DNA of 64,000 nucleotides from Cavia porcellus (Eukaryota > Chordata > Mammalia > Rodentia > Caviidae), in NCBI RefSeq assembly GCF_034190915.1, contig NW_026947490.1, positions 67,693,494-67,757,493 of the forward strand. Reading direction: 5' to 3'. Shown piece by piece: positions 12,501 through 23,487 of the stretch. The position numbers and the translations under genes are program-made. The notes under the pieces are model-generated. The model did not search any database, had not been told where the DNA came from, and was given only the letters and a program-made list of their open reading frames with translations. Numbering within the stretch: position 1 is the first letter of the stretch; each line of letters starts with the position of its first letter.

Positions 12501-13360
12501 ATTTGTATTTTTATTTTCTTGTAGGTATTGTTTAATTTCTTCTTTAATTTCCCCTTTTGACCCACTGGTTACTCAAGAGTGAATTATTGAATTTCTGTGT
12601 TTTTGTGGGATTTTTGCAGTTTATTTTATCATTAATTGCTAGTTTCATGGTGCTATGATCTGATAACATGTATGGATAATTTCAACTCTTTTGCATTTAT
12701 TTAAATATGTTCTGTGGGCTAGTATATGGTATATATTAGAAAATGTCCCATGTACTGCTGAGAATTATGTGTATTCTGATATTGTTGGATGGAACAGTCT
12801 GTATATGTCTATCAAGTCCATTTGTTCACAGGTGTCATTCAGTTCTGTTATTTCTTTGCTGATTTTCTGTCAGGTTGATCTGTCCCTTGGTGTCAATCGT
12901 GTGTTAAGGTCTCCTGTATAATTGTGTTATTGCTAACTTGATTTTTCATTTTTATTAATACTTGCTTTGTTTAACTGGGTGCTCTGGAATTTGGTGCATA
13001 TATATTTAAGGTTGTTATCTCTTCCTCTTGAAGCTTTCCCATAACCAGTATGTCATGACCTTCTTTATCTCTTCTGATCATTATTGGTTTGAAGTTCGCA
13101 TTGTCTGCAAACAGAATAGCTACCCTGCTTTTTTTTGGCGGGGGAGGGGGGGGACGGATTCCTGTTGCATGAAGCATTGTTTTCCATCCTTTGAGTTTCA
13201 GTCTCTGAGTATCCTTTTGGGTTAGATGTGATTCTTGTAGACAGCATATGGTTGCATGTTGTTTATTGATCCATTCTGCCAGTCTGTTTCCTTTCATTGT
13301 TGAATTGAGACCATTTACACTAATGGTTATAACTGTTATATGTTGGTTTATTGTTGACAT
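9565..13360 (-). pseudogene. L1 ORF2 (endonuclease and reverse transcriptase), broken
   Basis: The endonuclease N-terminus starts at 13360 (MSTINQHITVITISVNGLNS) and reads to about 12971. Thumb/Z-region pieces lie at 12249-12473, RT palm pieces at 11481-11891 and 11175-11417, and C-terminal pieces at 10604-10966 and 9797-10147. The RT active site reads FANDIMLY, where L1 normally has (F/V)ADD; the first catalytic aspartate is asparagine. Several frameshifts and stops separate the pieces. ORF2 normally supplies nicking and reverse transcription for L1 and for SINEs; this copy cannot. Confidence 0.9.
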
Positions 13361-13479
13361 GTTATCTTTCTGCTGTTGCATCTTTATCTTTCCATTCTAT
13401 TTAATTGTCTACTTTGCTTAGTGGTTTTTTTTCCTAAGTGTATCTAAACTGTCTTTCAGTATGTTTTGCAGGGTTGGCA

Positions 13480-14441
13480 TGGTGATCATAAAGTTCTTCA
13501 GCTGTTCTTTGGCGTGGAAGTATCTTATTTCTCCATTGATTTTAATGGACAGTTTCACAGGGTACATCAGTCTAGGTTAGAAATCATTTTCCTTTAGGAT
13601 CTGAAATACTTCATGCTCTTGTTGCCTTTATTTTTTGTGCTGAGAAGTCTGCTGTGATTCTGATATGTTTTCCTTTATAGGTGATCTGTCTTTTGTCTAT
13701 AATAGCTTTTAATATTCTATTCTTATGTTGGATTTCTGGGATGGTGATTATTATTTCTGGGTTTAGTTTTATTTTGGTTATGGCTATTTGGAGTTCTGTA
13801 TGCTTCACTGAACCTGATGTTGGTTTCCAATCTCATGCTTGGGAAATTTTCAGCTATTCTCTAAATATCCTCTTGATGTCCTTTACGTCGTCCCCTTCTT
13901 TTTCATTTATCCCTATCAATCTTATGCTGATTTTTTTTGCATCACCTTGCAGTGGTTAAATTGTGATTTCCTGATTCCTGGTTATTTTTAGGAACATCTT
14001 TCCTTTCCTGTTCACTAGCTGCAATCTTATCTTTGAGGTTTGAAATTCTATCTTCACTTTCATTGAGGTGGTTTGACAACTTTCAGTGGAATTTTTGATT
14101 TCCTGCATATCTCTTTGAATCTGCTTCATGTATTCTGTTTGTTTCTTATATTGCTCAACTAGGGATTCTATCTTTTTGTTTCATTCCTCCAATTTTTTAA
14201 CTGTGTCTTCTTTAGATATGTTCAGCATCTCTTTCATTTCTTTTATCATTTCTTCTTTTACCTGGGAGATTATTGCTAGTTTGAATCCTTTAAAGCCTCC
14301 TGGGTTCCTTCTTTATTCAGTTGCTATTATTTCAGGTATTTCAGGTGTATGGCACATATTTTCTTCTATGTACATAGCTCCTAAGGTTTCTTGGGATGGG
14401 CTGGAGGTTTGAGATTGCATTTTGGTCTTTTGTTTTGTCAT
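13480..14441 (-). pseudogene. L1 ORF1 (RNA-binding chaperone), broken
   Basis: On the minus strand the ATG at 14441 starts MTKQKTKMQSQTS, followed by broken coiled-coil sequence. RRM/C-terminal-domain text such as IIITIPEIQHKNRILKAI and IRITADFSAQ appears at 13611-13808. The reading frame is interrupted, so no full protein is made. Confidence 0.85.
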
Positions 14442-14956
14442 TTTCCTATATTTCCATGTTTTAAGTGTTGTTCCAAGGCTTCCCCTCAAGCCATTGGAAA
14501 TTGTCTTCTATGCCCTCAGCTCCTGGAACTCTGGCCACCCAGTTCCCCAGATTAAGAGAGGGTCACTAGGAGTGGGGCAGGCAGGCCCAAGACCTGAGGA
14601 GCCGGTTGAATGTGGCAGGACCCTGGAAGCTCTCAGCCAGAGCGGGCAAAGATCCCAAACCCCCAGGGCTTGGGATGGTGCAGTGACACTCACCTTCAGT
14701 CACCCAGTTTCCAGAATTTAGGATGCAGGAAGGCCCAGGACACTCGGAGCCATCCTAACATGACAGGAAGCCATAAAGTTGGTATAGGCAGGCCCAAGAG
14801 CTGAGGAGCCAGTCGAGTGTGGCCGGAAGCTGGGAAGTGCCTTGACCAGTGGTGGGAGAGATGATCCCAAAGCCTCAGGATGGTGTGCAGACACTCACCT
14901 CTGGCTGCCCAGTTCCCAGGATTGAGAGAGGGTCACAGGGAGTGGGGCAAGCAGCG
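14442..14956 (-). repeat. L1 5'UTR tether plus tandem monomers, type 1
   Basis: After a tether shared with the 44-kb L1 (GCCCTCAGCTCCTGG), units beginning CCCAGTT(C/T)CC(C/A)AG start at about 14540, 14702 and 14909. Steps are about 162 and 208 bp, with GGTCACtaGGAGTGGGGCA and ACACTCACCT phrases inside. Such monomers act as promoter units in mouse L1s; the role here is inferred. Confidence 0.75.
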
Positions 14957-17030
14957 AAGACATAGATTTTAAAAAGAAGAGCACAGGAAAATGTTGGAAA
15001 CCTTGAATTAACAATGTAGAATGGAATTATAATGCATGAAATAGATTCAGAGAGATATCCAGGAAATTAAAAAGTCAACAAAAACCTGGCAAAACTGCTT
15101 GAAAGAGTCTGAAGATAGACTTTCAAACCTTAAAGATAGGACTTCAGCTAGTGATTGTGAAAGGAAAGATCTCTTAAAAGTAACACAGAATCAGGAAATA
15201 ACAACTTAACAGTTGCAAGATGATACAAAGAAGCATAATTTACAAGTCACAGGCTTCGCTGAAGAAGCAGGGTTCAACACAAATGAAATTAAAAGGATAT
15301 TCACAGAAGTAATAGAAGAAAACTTCCCAAACATGGGAAATAGTTCTGGCATGCAGATAAGTGAGGTGTATAGGACTCCAACTAGCCATAACCAAAGTAA
15401 ATCCATACCCAGATATGTAATAATCAAGATTCCAGAAATTCATCACAAGAGCAATATTAAAAGCTGTCAGAGAAAAAGAAATAGATCATCTATAAAGGAA
15501 AACAAAGCATCATCACTGAAGACTTATGGACACAAACCATCAAGTCAAGAAGAATTTGAAGTGTTACAGATCCTGAAAGAAAACAACTTCCAACCCAGAC
15601 TGATGTACCTTGCAAAACTATCTTTCAAAATTGATGAAAAAATAATACTTCCATGATAAAGAACATCTGAAGGAACTCATGACCATCAAATGAACACTAC
15701 AGAGCGTGCTAAAGGATATTCTAGAGAGATAAAGATGACCATGGCTCCAGGAACAGTGGCAGTGGAGGATCACCAAACAAGACAGGTACTTGAATGAATA
15801 AGAAAAGTGGAGGGCCAACAGCAGGAGTATAGCATGGCAGAGACAAACCAGTGCATGCCAGTTGTGACCATTAATATAGATGGCCTCAGGTCAGCAATAA
15901 AATGAAACACAGGGAAAGTGGATCAAGAAACAAGATCCATCAATATACAATAATTTATTGTATATTGAAACACATTTAACTGGAAAGGAAATTCATAGAC
16001 TGAAAACCAAAGGAGAGAAAACAATTGTTCCATATGACAGGAGACCAGAAAAAAAGCAAGGGTAACTTTACCAATCAAGTGCAGAATGGATAAGAAACAT
16101 ATGATATTTTCATACAATGGAAAGCTACCCAGCTATAAAGTAGAATAATCTCAAGGCTCCTGTAAGGTAAATGGACCCAACTGGAGATCATGTTCATGGG
16201 TGAAACAGTTTAAACTCATACACCTGAACCCTAGCAAGAAGGAGTTAATGGGACTCAAAAAGCAAAGTGGTTATTGTAAAAGTAATAGAGGAGGAAATAC
16301 CTGGGAGGTAAAGGTGGTAACTACTGTTAATTTCTTATTGTCTTGTCTTGAACTCTTGCATTGTTTTCACAATTTTGTTAGGTTTGGCTTTGTTCTGTCT
16401 TGTTTTGTTAGATTTTACTGTGTCATGATATGGGCATAATGGGATGTATTATGGTAATCATGGTTGGTTTCTTATTATCCTGTTTTGAAGTTTTATAATG
16501 CTTTCATTCATTTGTTTAATTAGTTTTATTCTGTTTTGTTTGTTTCATTTTACTATGTGTGACAGTATGAACAGCTATTTTGAAGAAAATGAGACATTAT
16601 GGTAGCCACTGCTGATTTACTCTCTTTTGGTTTGAAGTCATATCATGCTTTTATTCTTTTATTTTGATTGGTTCTATTCTGTTGTGTTTTATCTAATTTT
16701 ATTATGCATGAGAGTATGGCCAACATTTTGAGGAAAATGGGATATTACAGTACCATTGCTCATTTCCTGTTACTTGGTTTTGAAGTCCTATAATGCTTTC
16801 ATTCTCTTGATTGGCTTTATACTATTTTATTATGTTTGATATTATAGTGTGTGAAAGTGTGGTCAACTATTTCAAAGAAAACAAGGGACATTATGGTAGC
16901 CACTGTTGATTTCCTGTTGTCTTGTTTTGAAGTCACTTTTTGCATTTTTCTGTTCTGATTTGCTTTGTTCTGTTGTGTTTTGCTTTGTTTTATTCACTTT
17001 AAAATAAAAAAATGAAAAAATTGAAGACTA
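14957..17030 (+). mobile_element. Sense L1, 3' part: ORF1 remainder, truncated ORF2, 3'UTR
   Basis: This continues the element starting at 8070. ORF1 RRM and C-terminal domain are readable at 15213-15656 (RTPTSHNQSKSIPRYVIIKI). The ORF2 endonuclease start is at about 15855. At about 16095 the text jumps from the endonuclease to the ORF2 C-terminus (ESYPAIK, about 16118), so most of ORF2 is deleted. The 3'UTR follows from about 16310, ending in CACTTTAAAATAAAAAAATGAAAAA near 17020. Confidence 0.85.
16305..17005 (+). repeat. L1 3'UTR tandem repeat, ~147-bp units
   Basis: TTATGGTA(A/G)(T/C)CA(T/C) or a close variant occurs at 16449, 16598, 16745 (degenerate) and 16891, with an earlier partial copy at 16312. 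Steps are 149, 147 and 146. Each unit contains TTTCCTGTTGTCTTGTTTTGAAG-like and GTTCTGTTTTG-like text. This is the best-preserved sense copy of the repeat. Confidence 0.85.
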
Positions 17031-19305
17031 CTTACTGAAAGATGCATGAAGAATATGAAAAATGGATTCAACAGTCCCATATAACATAAATAAGACTGAT
17101 CTATAATTGGAATGAATGAAAGAGGAGGAGGAGGAAGAGGAGGAGGAGAAAAAAAAGAAGAAGAAGGGGCAAATATAAATTCCCCAGACCCCCAAATACT
17201 AGAAAAAGAGATGGGGGGGGGGGAATCCAAAACACTTTTTCTGTGTTTTTGGAATAGTTTCATTTCAGAATCTACAATTTTTGACACTACCAATTCTTCA
17301 TCTAGCCTTAAGGCCTGATTTCAAAGTACCCCATTGCCCCCACCATTTTAAAGGCTCCTTCATTTACCGAAGATGTGGCAGTGTCCAAGCCAAGAGAGGC
17401 ATATCCCTACTCATCCTAGGAGGTAAAGAGGGCAGTCAGACCCCAGACCCATGCTGGAAGCAGGCAGTAGTGTAAGAGCTGGCATACTCAACCCTGAGAT
17501 TTTCAAACCAGAGGAACTTAAACCAGGCCTGGTCCCAAGTCGTGCCTGTGTTTTTCCTGGCCAAGCTCAAACCTCTCAGAGGGTATCTTTCTAGACAGTT
17601 TGCTGTCTGTGACTGTCTCCTGGGGCTCATTTCACCCAGCCACTGTGGGAAGGTAGCACTGGGAACCCTGAAGGAAAGCCATCCCACAGCTATCTTGAGT
17701 CCCAGATTCAATACTCAGCCCTTTCCTAGAACAGTGTCAAACCTTGCACTGTCCAGGTGAGCACTGTCAGGATCCTTCTCCGGTGGTTTCCTGGCATGTG
17801 GAAAGGCTCCTGTTGCAGCAAAACAGCTCACTGTCCCTGCAGCATGACGACTGCCAGCACAGTCCACAGTTCCTCTCTGGAACCCGTTTACCCCAGTGCT
17901 CAGGTTTCTTGGCAGAGTCAGGCCAGGAGGACATCCAAACTTCCGTTCCCTTCCATCCATTGTGGGTGGAACTCTGCAGCTTGTCTGCAGCTTAATTTTC
18001 CTGTCAGTTCCTTCCTAATTCCTGAGGTTCTACTTTTCTGTCTGTTTTCCTTTTCCAATGTCTGGATTCCAAATCTCAAGTTGCTACTGCTCACCACTCA
18101 ACCATTTTGGGGGGAAAAAGCAGCTCCAGTTAGGTTTGTGTGTCCTCTTGCTGTTTTTTGTTTCTGTAGTTTACGCCTCTACCAGTGTAATTTAGTTTGT
18201 GTTTTGTTTTGTTTTTGGTTCCTGGAATGGAAGTTGCAACCTCGCATTTGCCAGGAAGGTGCTGTGTTGCTGAAGCAATATCCTAGGCCCTGTACATTTG
18301 TTTTTTTAAAAAGATACTTTTCAGATCTGCCTGTTCTTCAATTTCTTTGGGAACAGGTAACTTAGTTCTAAAAATGTGCTCCTTCCTGGTTTCACCTTCT
18401 AACTTGTTAATTGAGGTGTAACAGAACAGGGCTCCACCGAAGGTTAATTCCCAGGGCTCCCAGGTAAGGCCTCGAACAGCCTGCCTGATGGGGACAGACG
18501 CATTTCCTGCCACTGGACAGACACATTTCCTTGGCAGTTGCCTGGCACATTTGTGCTTTCTCATGCTCTCCTCACTATTCAAGAAGGGTCACCTGCAGAT
18601 GTCTAGGGCTCTTCACAGTATTCTTTGCTCTCCAGTTTCGATCCTGTGATGTCCATCTGCCTTGATTTTACCAGACTTAGCTCATTGCTTTTGGGAGACT
18701 CGATTTCAGTTCCTTTGCCTGTGTTGTGGTCTGGGCAATCTGTGTGGCAGGAAGCTGGAAGATTAAGGAGGCTTCGGTCTTGTTTCCCGCTGATCAGCAG
18801 TCACTGCATTCACTACTCAGGACTCCTGCCTTGAGAACTGTTTATTGTGTCACTTGTTGTTTCACGCCAGAAGGTAAACCTGGACTGGTGACTCTACCTT
18901 GGCTACAAGCAGATTGCCACAGAGCCTCTGCTCCTGCTGTGGCACGCCGAGTGTGCCCGCCACCCTCTGCTGGCTGCTCCCTGCTCCTGCTCATTTCTTA
19001 GCACCTCCGTCTGTCCCCCCAGGAAGTCTTCAGGGCCCACTGCACAACACAGATGTGATCACAGAGCTTTGCTTGCTTACAGCATCTGTGTGAATTTATA
19101 ATGGTCACTTTTTGGTAGACTTCCAGGTAAACAAGCAGGAGGCTATCATGGCTTATCTGCAAGGCTGTGTGTAGTATGTTCCACATTTGGGGCCTTCAGG
19201 GTACATTTATTCAGTGTACGAATGAGCAAGTGTTAAAATAGAAAGTCCTTCATATGTAAAAATGATCATATGTTTTATTTCTGTCTTGTTTCCTCCCTGC
19301 TACAG
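17031..19305. other. Mostly unique intronic DNA before exon 1
   Basis: There is a GA-rich tract at about 17113-17170 and a G11 run at about 17213-17223. The rest is mixed-composition single-copy-looking DNA with one antisense SINE (18201-18290). A 202-codon open frame at 17757-18365 on the + strand runs through that SINE and has no recognisable domain, so I read it as chance. Confidence 0.6.
18201..18290 (-). mobile_element. Old ID-like SINE, antisense
   Basis: The reverse strand reads GGGCCTAGGATATTGCTTCAGCAACACAGC..., with CTGGCAAATGCGAGGT resembling the anticodon region and CCATTCCAGGAACC near box B. It is strongly diverged. The T-rich flank on the left is the reverse of its A-tail. Confidence 0.7.
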
Positions 19306-19519
19306 ATTCTGTTAGCCTATTGAAAATCCAGAATGCTGTTCAGTCATACAAAATATTAACAGAATTTAACATAAGCCGCTGTGAACTACTTAGAAGACAA
19401 ATTGAAAAAATAGAAAATAAAGTCACTGGACTGCAGAAAGAGCTATCAGAAACAAAAACAGTAAAATCACAATTAGAATATGAAAAAGTGGAACAGGAAC
19501 AAGAACTCTGCAGTGTCAG
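19306..19519 (+). CDS. ANKRD26-like: ANKRD26/CCDC144-family coiled-coil gene, exon 1 of 4 seen
   Basis: A pyrimidine-rich tract and CTACAG precede 19306, and CAG|GTATAG follows 19519. The exon is 214 bp, finishing a codon with its first two bases and leaving two bases (AG) at its end. It encodes about 71 residues with no stop, rich in Lys/Glu/Leu heptads, ending KSQLEYEKVEQEQELCSVR. That ending closely matches the conserved coiled coil of ANKRD26, CCDC144 and ANKRD30 proteins (family knowledge). ANKRD26 itself is a centriolar distal-appendage protein with N-terminal ankyrin repeats; those are not in this window. Which paralogue this is cannot be settled here. The exon sits in non-repeat DNA, unlike most of the window. 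Confidence 0.88.
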
Positions 19520-20089
19520 GTATAGTATCCTGGTTTTACAGAAGTATTTATACCGTTCACTTTCCACTGCAGATAGGGAGATTTTTGTGATTGCTGACTT
19601 ACATTCTGAGGAAATCTTCCTGAGGATTTCCAGGGAAGAGTACTTCTTCCTCTTCAGGAATTTTAGACTTTTGAGAATAGGATAACAAATTTTTCACCAT
19701 GACTACTTCTAATTATTAAATATATATTCTTCCAAATGACGATTTTAATGACTATGGAGTCTACCATATAGAATTGCCACTGTTTCATTAATCAAATTGT
19801 AGAGTTTTAAAAATGTTCTCTTTATATGACAATTAGTAAGTGCAAGGAGCATCCTCTATACAAATAATTTTTCTGTATTACTAATATTGTATTTTGAAAC
19901 ATTCTTCAATTTAGAATTATTTAGTAAGTAAAGGAAATTTTTTAAAGTTTTTGATCATTATTTCTAAATTGGTCTCAAGAAAGTTACTAGTAATTTACAA
20001 TTCTACAAAAAAAGTATCAAGTGGCCATTTTTCTCAACTTATAAAAATGTTTAAATGTTTATATAATTTTACCCTTTTGTGTTGTGTGC
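19520..20089. other. Intron 1, AT-rich, no feature seen
   Basis: The open frame of exon 1 runs on into this intron until 19685, but the GT donor and loss of family similarity at 19520 mark the exon end. Nothing else recognisable is present. Confidence 0.6.
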
Positions 20090-20850
20090 AGTTTTTATTA
20101 CTTAAAAATCTAAAAATAGAAATTCCATTTGATCTAGCCGTTTCCCTTCTAGAGACTACCTCAAAGAGTTAAAGGCATCATATTACAGTGATACATGTAT
20201 ACCTGTGTTTATAACTTCACAATTCATAATAGCCAAAGCTTGGAAGTTGCATATATGCCCATCAACAGATAAATGGGAAAAGAAAATGCAGTGTATGTAC
20301 ACAGCAGAGTATTACTCAGCCAAAAAGGATAAATTGGAATTATTTACAGAAAGTGCATATGCTTTATGACCATTATGTTGCCAGGCATCGTGGTGCCTGC
20401 CTATAATCCCAGCACTTGGGAGACTGAAGCAGGAGGATCACCATGAGTGTGAGACCATCCTGGGCTACATAAGTGAGTTCAAGGTTAGATTGCACTACAT
20501 AGCAAGACCTTGCCTCAAGACAAAAAAAGAGCAACCAATGATGTTAAGTGAAATAAGTCATATAGGGGATATCTCGGTTTCTCTTACATGAGAAACACAA
20601 AGTAAAAATTATTTAAAGAACAAAATAAAAGATAGACAATGGGAAACAGGGAAAGAGAATTTTTGCACATGGGAAGAGGATCTAGAGATGGAGGGAAAAG
20701 GAAGAAGGGGGGAAGGGGAAGTAAGAACTGAGATGTGTGATGTACAGGAGGCAACTCCCTATGGTTCAATCATTGTATACAGCAAACATAGTAGCACTTA
20801 TGTCCTAATGAGGAATAATTAATACTGTGCAACAAGGGGATAATTTTGAC
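20090..20850 (+). mobile_element. Old sense L1 3' fragment (ORF2 C-terminus and 3'UTR)
   Basis: Broken frames read EIPFDLAVSLLETTSKS and YTAEYYSAKKDKLELF, the L1 ORF2 C-terminus. A purine-rich 3'UTR follows (about 20640-20730). A B1 SINE splits it at 20383-20527. Confidence 0.8.
20383..20527 (+). mobile_element. B1-type (7SL-derived) SINE
   Basis: It shows the 7SL/Alu-type core CCTATAATCCCAGCACTTGG, then AGGAGGATCACCATGAGTG, GTGAGTTCAAGG and a terminal GACCTTGCCTCAAGACAAAAAAA. It is a monomer of about 145 bp, as rodent B1 is, rather than a primate Alu dimer. ACCATTATGTT on the left and ACCAATGATGTT on the right are a likely decayed target duplication. Confidence 0.9.
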
Positions 20851-21109
20851 TTCAAAAATTTACTGATTTCAAAATTCCTCTTCCATAATATTTACCAGAG
20901 TTACTGCTAACAAATTTCTCAACAGCATGTTCATTCACTTTCAGTTATATATGCTCTGGAAGAGACTAGGTAAGAAATTAAAAATCTGAGGACTATACAA
21001 GAAAAACGTTTGATAACATAAAAATTTCACTAATGTAATAATCTATGAAGAGGCATATCACAAAAGTTTGTAACAAAATGTATTTTAAAATAAGCATATT
21101 TAAATGCAG

Positions 21110-21293
21110 ATTTGCCTTAAAACAAGAAGAAGAGAAGAGAAAAAAAGCTGATTGGCTCTGTGAAAAGAATAAAGAACGGTTAAGCAGAAAAGAAGAACAA
21201 TATAATAATGAAGTTATGGTAAACCAACAACTTAAAAACTCTCTTAGAATGCTAGATATGAAATTGAAGACTGTGGGAAGTAATTTGGATCAG
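21110..21293 (+). CDS. ANKRD26-like: ANKRD26/CCDC144-family coiled-coil gene, exon 2 of 4 seen
   Basis: AAATGCAG precedes 21110 and CAG|GTAAAG follows 21293. The 184-bp exon supplies one base to finish the Arg codon left by exon 1, then 61 codons with no stop, ending at a codon boundary. It encodes FALKQEEEKRKKADW... and later LKTVGSNLDQ, matching the family pattern LxLNQEEEKRRNAD...LKSVxSNLNQ in both order and position after exon 1. The junction CSVR|FALKQEEEKR reproduces the known family sequence, which strongly supports splicing of these two exons. The product would be a long alpha-helical coiled coil. Confidence 0.9.
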
Positions 21294-21712
21294 GTAAAGT
21301 AGCTTTGCTAAGAATTTCATGTTGTAACTTCTTGCCATCGATATTACTTATACTTGACGTACATAGTCGTATGTCCCTTCATGATGGGAATCCCATTTGG
21401 TAACTGTGCCATCTGACAGCCTCGTCAGTGTGCAGACATCAGAAACACGAATTTCATGAGTTTAAAACATCTCCCTCATCACGAGACAACACTCTTACAG
21501 GACCACTGTTGCAAGTGTATGCTGTTGTTGAACCAAATGTTGTTATGTGGCACATTAAAGTATTGTTTAGGTTTAAAACCAAATGTTATCTCCTCCTAAA
21601 AAATAGCTATAATGTTTATAGCTAAAATCATTTACTGTGAATCTCAGTATCTAATACAGATGTTTTCTGAAAAAGGATTGGAAGATAAATTTAATCAATA
21701 GCATAATTGTTG

Positions 21713-23487
21713 AGGAAGGACTTCCAGGAAGATGGCAGAGCAGTAAACAACAACAAATCAATCTCTCCAAGATTCAGAATCCATATAATACAAAATAACA
21801 GCTAGGAGAAGAAAAAGAAGAGGGAGGTGGGTCCTCAGGACACAGGAAGGATGTGAAGGGAAATTAGAGCTCATAAAGTGAAGAAACATATCTTCACTTT
21901 ACTGGCTTTAATTGCAGAAAAAAAGGGCAATCTGTACTTTCCTAATGACTCCTGGCTCAATTGTGGCACAGAAAGATCTAATCTTCATAGATAGAGTGGA
22001 AGTGCTGACTCCAGAGGCCTCCATGGAGAAACACAGCAGCGGAATGGGGCAGTGGGTGATGTATACTACAGTAACTGGTGAGTGAGTCCTGTGCAGCTGA
22101 GCTGACTGCAGCATCTTCTGGAGCCAGTGCCTGGTCAGATGCCATTTTAGAAAGGGACTAGCAGAAGCCAGGACTCAGCAGCTGTGATTTGGCTTCATCC
22201 CAAGGCTTCCAGTGTTAAAACCCACAATAACTGAGTGTGGGACAACCATGGGAGACATGCAACGTCAGGGAGCCATGGTCAGGCTAACATGAGCTATCTA
22301 GAGTAAGCTAAATGGTTCTGGCCCCAACCCTACCAACCAGAGGCCAGGATCAGCCTGGACCATTGTGGGTTTTGAAATTATCAAAACCAGCATTCTACTA
22401 CAAGCTTGCTGGAATTTTGCAGTATGGGTTTGGATTCTGACTGCCTCCTTAGCCTACTTTTCATTATCAGGTAAAACCTCTTAAGTAGAAAAAGACCATG
22501 AGACATCAGTCTAACAGCTGCCAGACAATGCAAAGACTAAAATAGGATTAAGTGGAATCAATGAAAAATCAGAAAATAGCACACAGGGCATAAGAAACCT
22601 GTCTACAGAAGTAATAGCAGAAAAAGAATTTGATACATAGATAAGTGAGGCATATAGAACTAAAATTAGCCATGATTTTAAAAAAAAAAACAGAAAGGCA
22701 TATAATAGGATTCCAGAAATTCCATGCAAAAAGAATATACTAACAGCTATTAGAGAAAAGAAATATTTAACATATAAAGGAAAACCCATAAGAATGACAG
22801 TAGACTTTTCAACTCAAACCCTTAATCAAGGACAGCTTGGAATAAAATGTTTCATGTACTAAAAGGGAATAGTCTCCAACCCAGATTGTTGTACCCTGAG
22901 AAACTATATTTCAAAATCAATGAAATAAAATATTTCCATGACAAAGAACAATGGAATAAATTCATGACCACCAAATCAGCTCTATAAAATGTTTGGAAGG
23001 ATATTTTGGGAAAAGACAACACAACAATTTCAACAATCTCAATAGAATAAATTTACCAAATATAGCAAGCAATTAAACAGATGGGAAAGAAAGGGAACCA
23101 AAAATACAAAAACAATATGAGGAGCCAGGGATTTAGCTCAGTGGCATAAGCACCTACCTGGCAAGTGCGAGGTCATGAGTTCAATCCCTGGTACCTCCCT
23201 GCCAAATATGAGAAGATTAAGTCAATACATGTCAGTTATAATTATTACTGTAAGTGGTCTCAGTTCACCAATCAGAAAAACAAAAGGAAATATGGGTCAA
23301 GAAACAAGATCCAACAATGTGCTACATATAAGTAACATGTTTAACTCAAAAAGAAATTTATAGACTGACAGTCAAAAGTTGGAAAACAATACTCCATGTG
23401 ACAAGAGTCCAGGAAAAGCTGTTCCATTTTTAGACACTAGTAGAATCCTAGAGAAAGACATAACTTTAAATACATATGTAACAAATA
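21713..23487 (+). mobile_element. Sense L1, 5' part: 5'UTR, ORF1, start of ORF2
   Basis: The 5' end carries GACTTCCAGGAAGATGGCAG, an L1 5' terminus with a YY1-like AAGATGGC core, so it is not 5'-truncated. The 5'UTR runs to about 22500. ORF1 remnants (22510-23090, including an RRM/CTD-like stretch at about 22640-22850) are heavily mutated. An old SINE sits at 23121-23202 and the ORF2 endonuclease start at about 23220. A MaLR element interrupts it at 23488; the L1 resumes at 25691. Confidence 0.8.
23121..23202 (+). mobile_element. ID-like SINE, older subfamily
   Basis: ATTTAGCTCAGTGGCATAAG (box A) and ATGAGTTCAATCCCTGG (box B) are present with the CTGGCAAGTGCGAGGTCA anticodon region. It lies between the ORF1 and ORF2 of the host L1. 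Confidence 0.85.

Larger units (their letters stand above)
8843..14956 (-). mobile_element. Near full-length antisense L1 with monomeric 5'UTR
   Basis: Read on the minus strand, this runs 5'UTR (14956-14442), ORF1 (14441 to about 13480), ORF2 (13360 to about 9565), 3'UTR and poly-A (to 8843), with no large gap. It lies inside the ORF1 of a sense L1, so it is the younger of the two. The flanks TAAAGAAAACAG (left) and GCGAAGACATAG (right) may be a diverged target duplication. It carries stops and frameshifts, so it is dead. Confidence 0.9.

Noticed and set aside
17757..18365. A 202-codon open frame on the + strand
   Set aside because: It runs through an antisense SINE, has no known domain, and is Cys/Ser/Phe-rich like chance translation of CT-rich DNA.
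19520..19685. Extension of exon 1 to the end of its open frame
   Set aside because: A GT donor at 19520, correct phase to exon 2 and the exact family junction CSVR|FALKQEEEKR all place the exon end at 19519.
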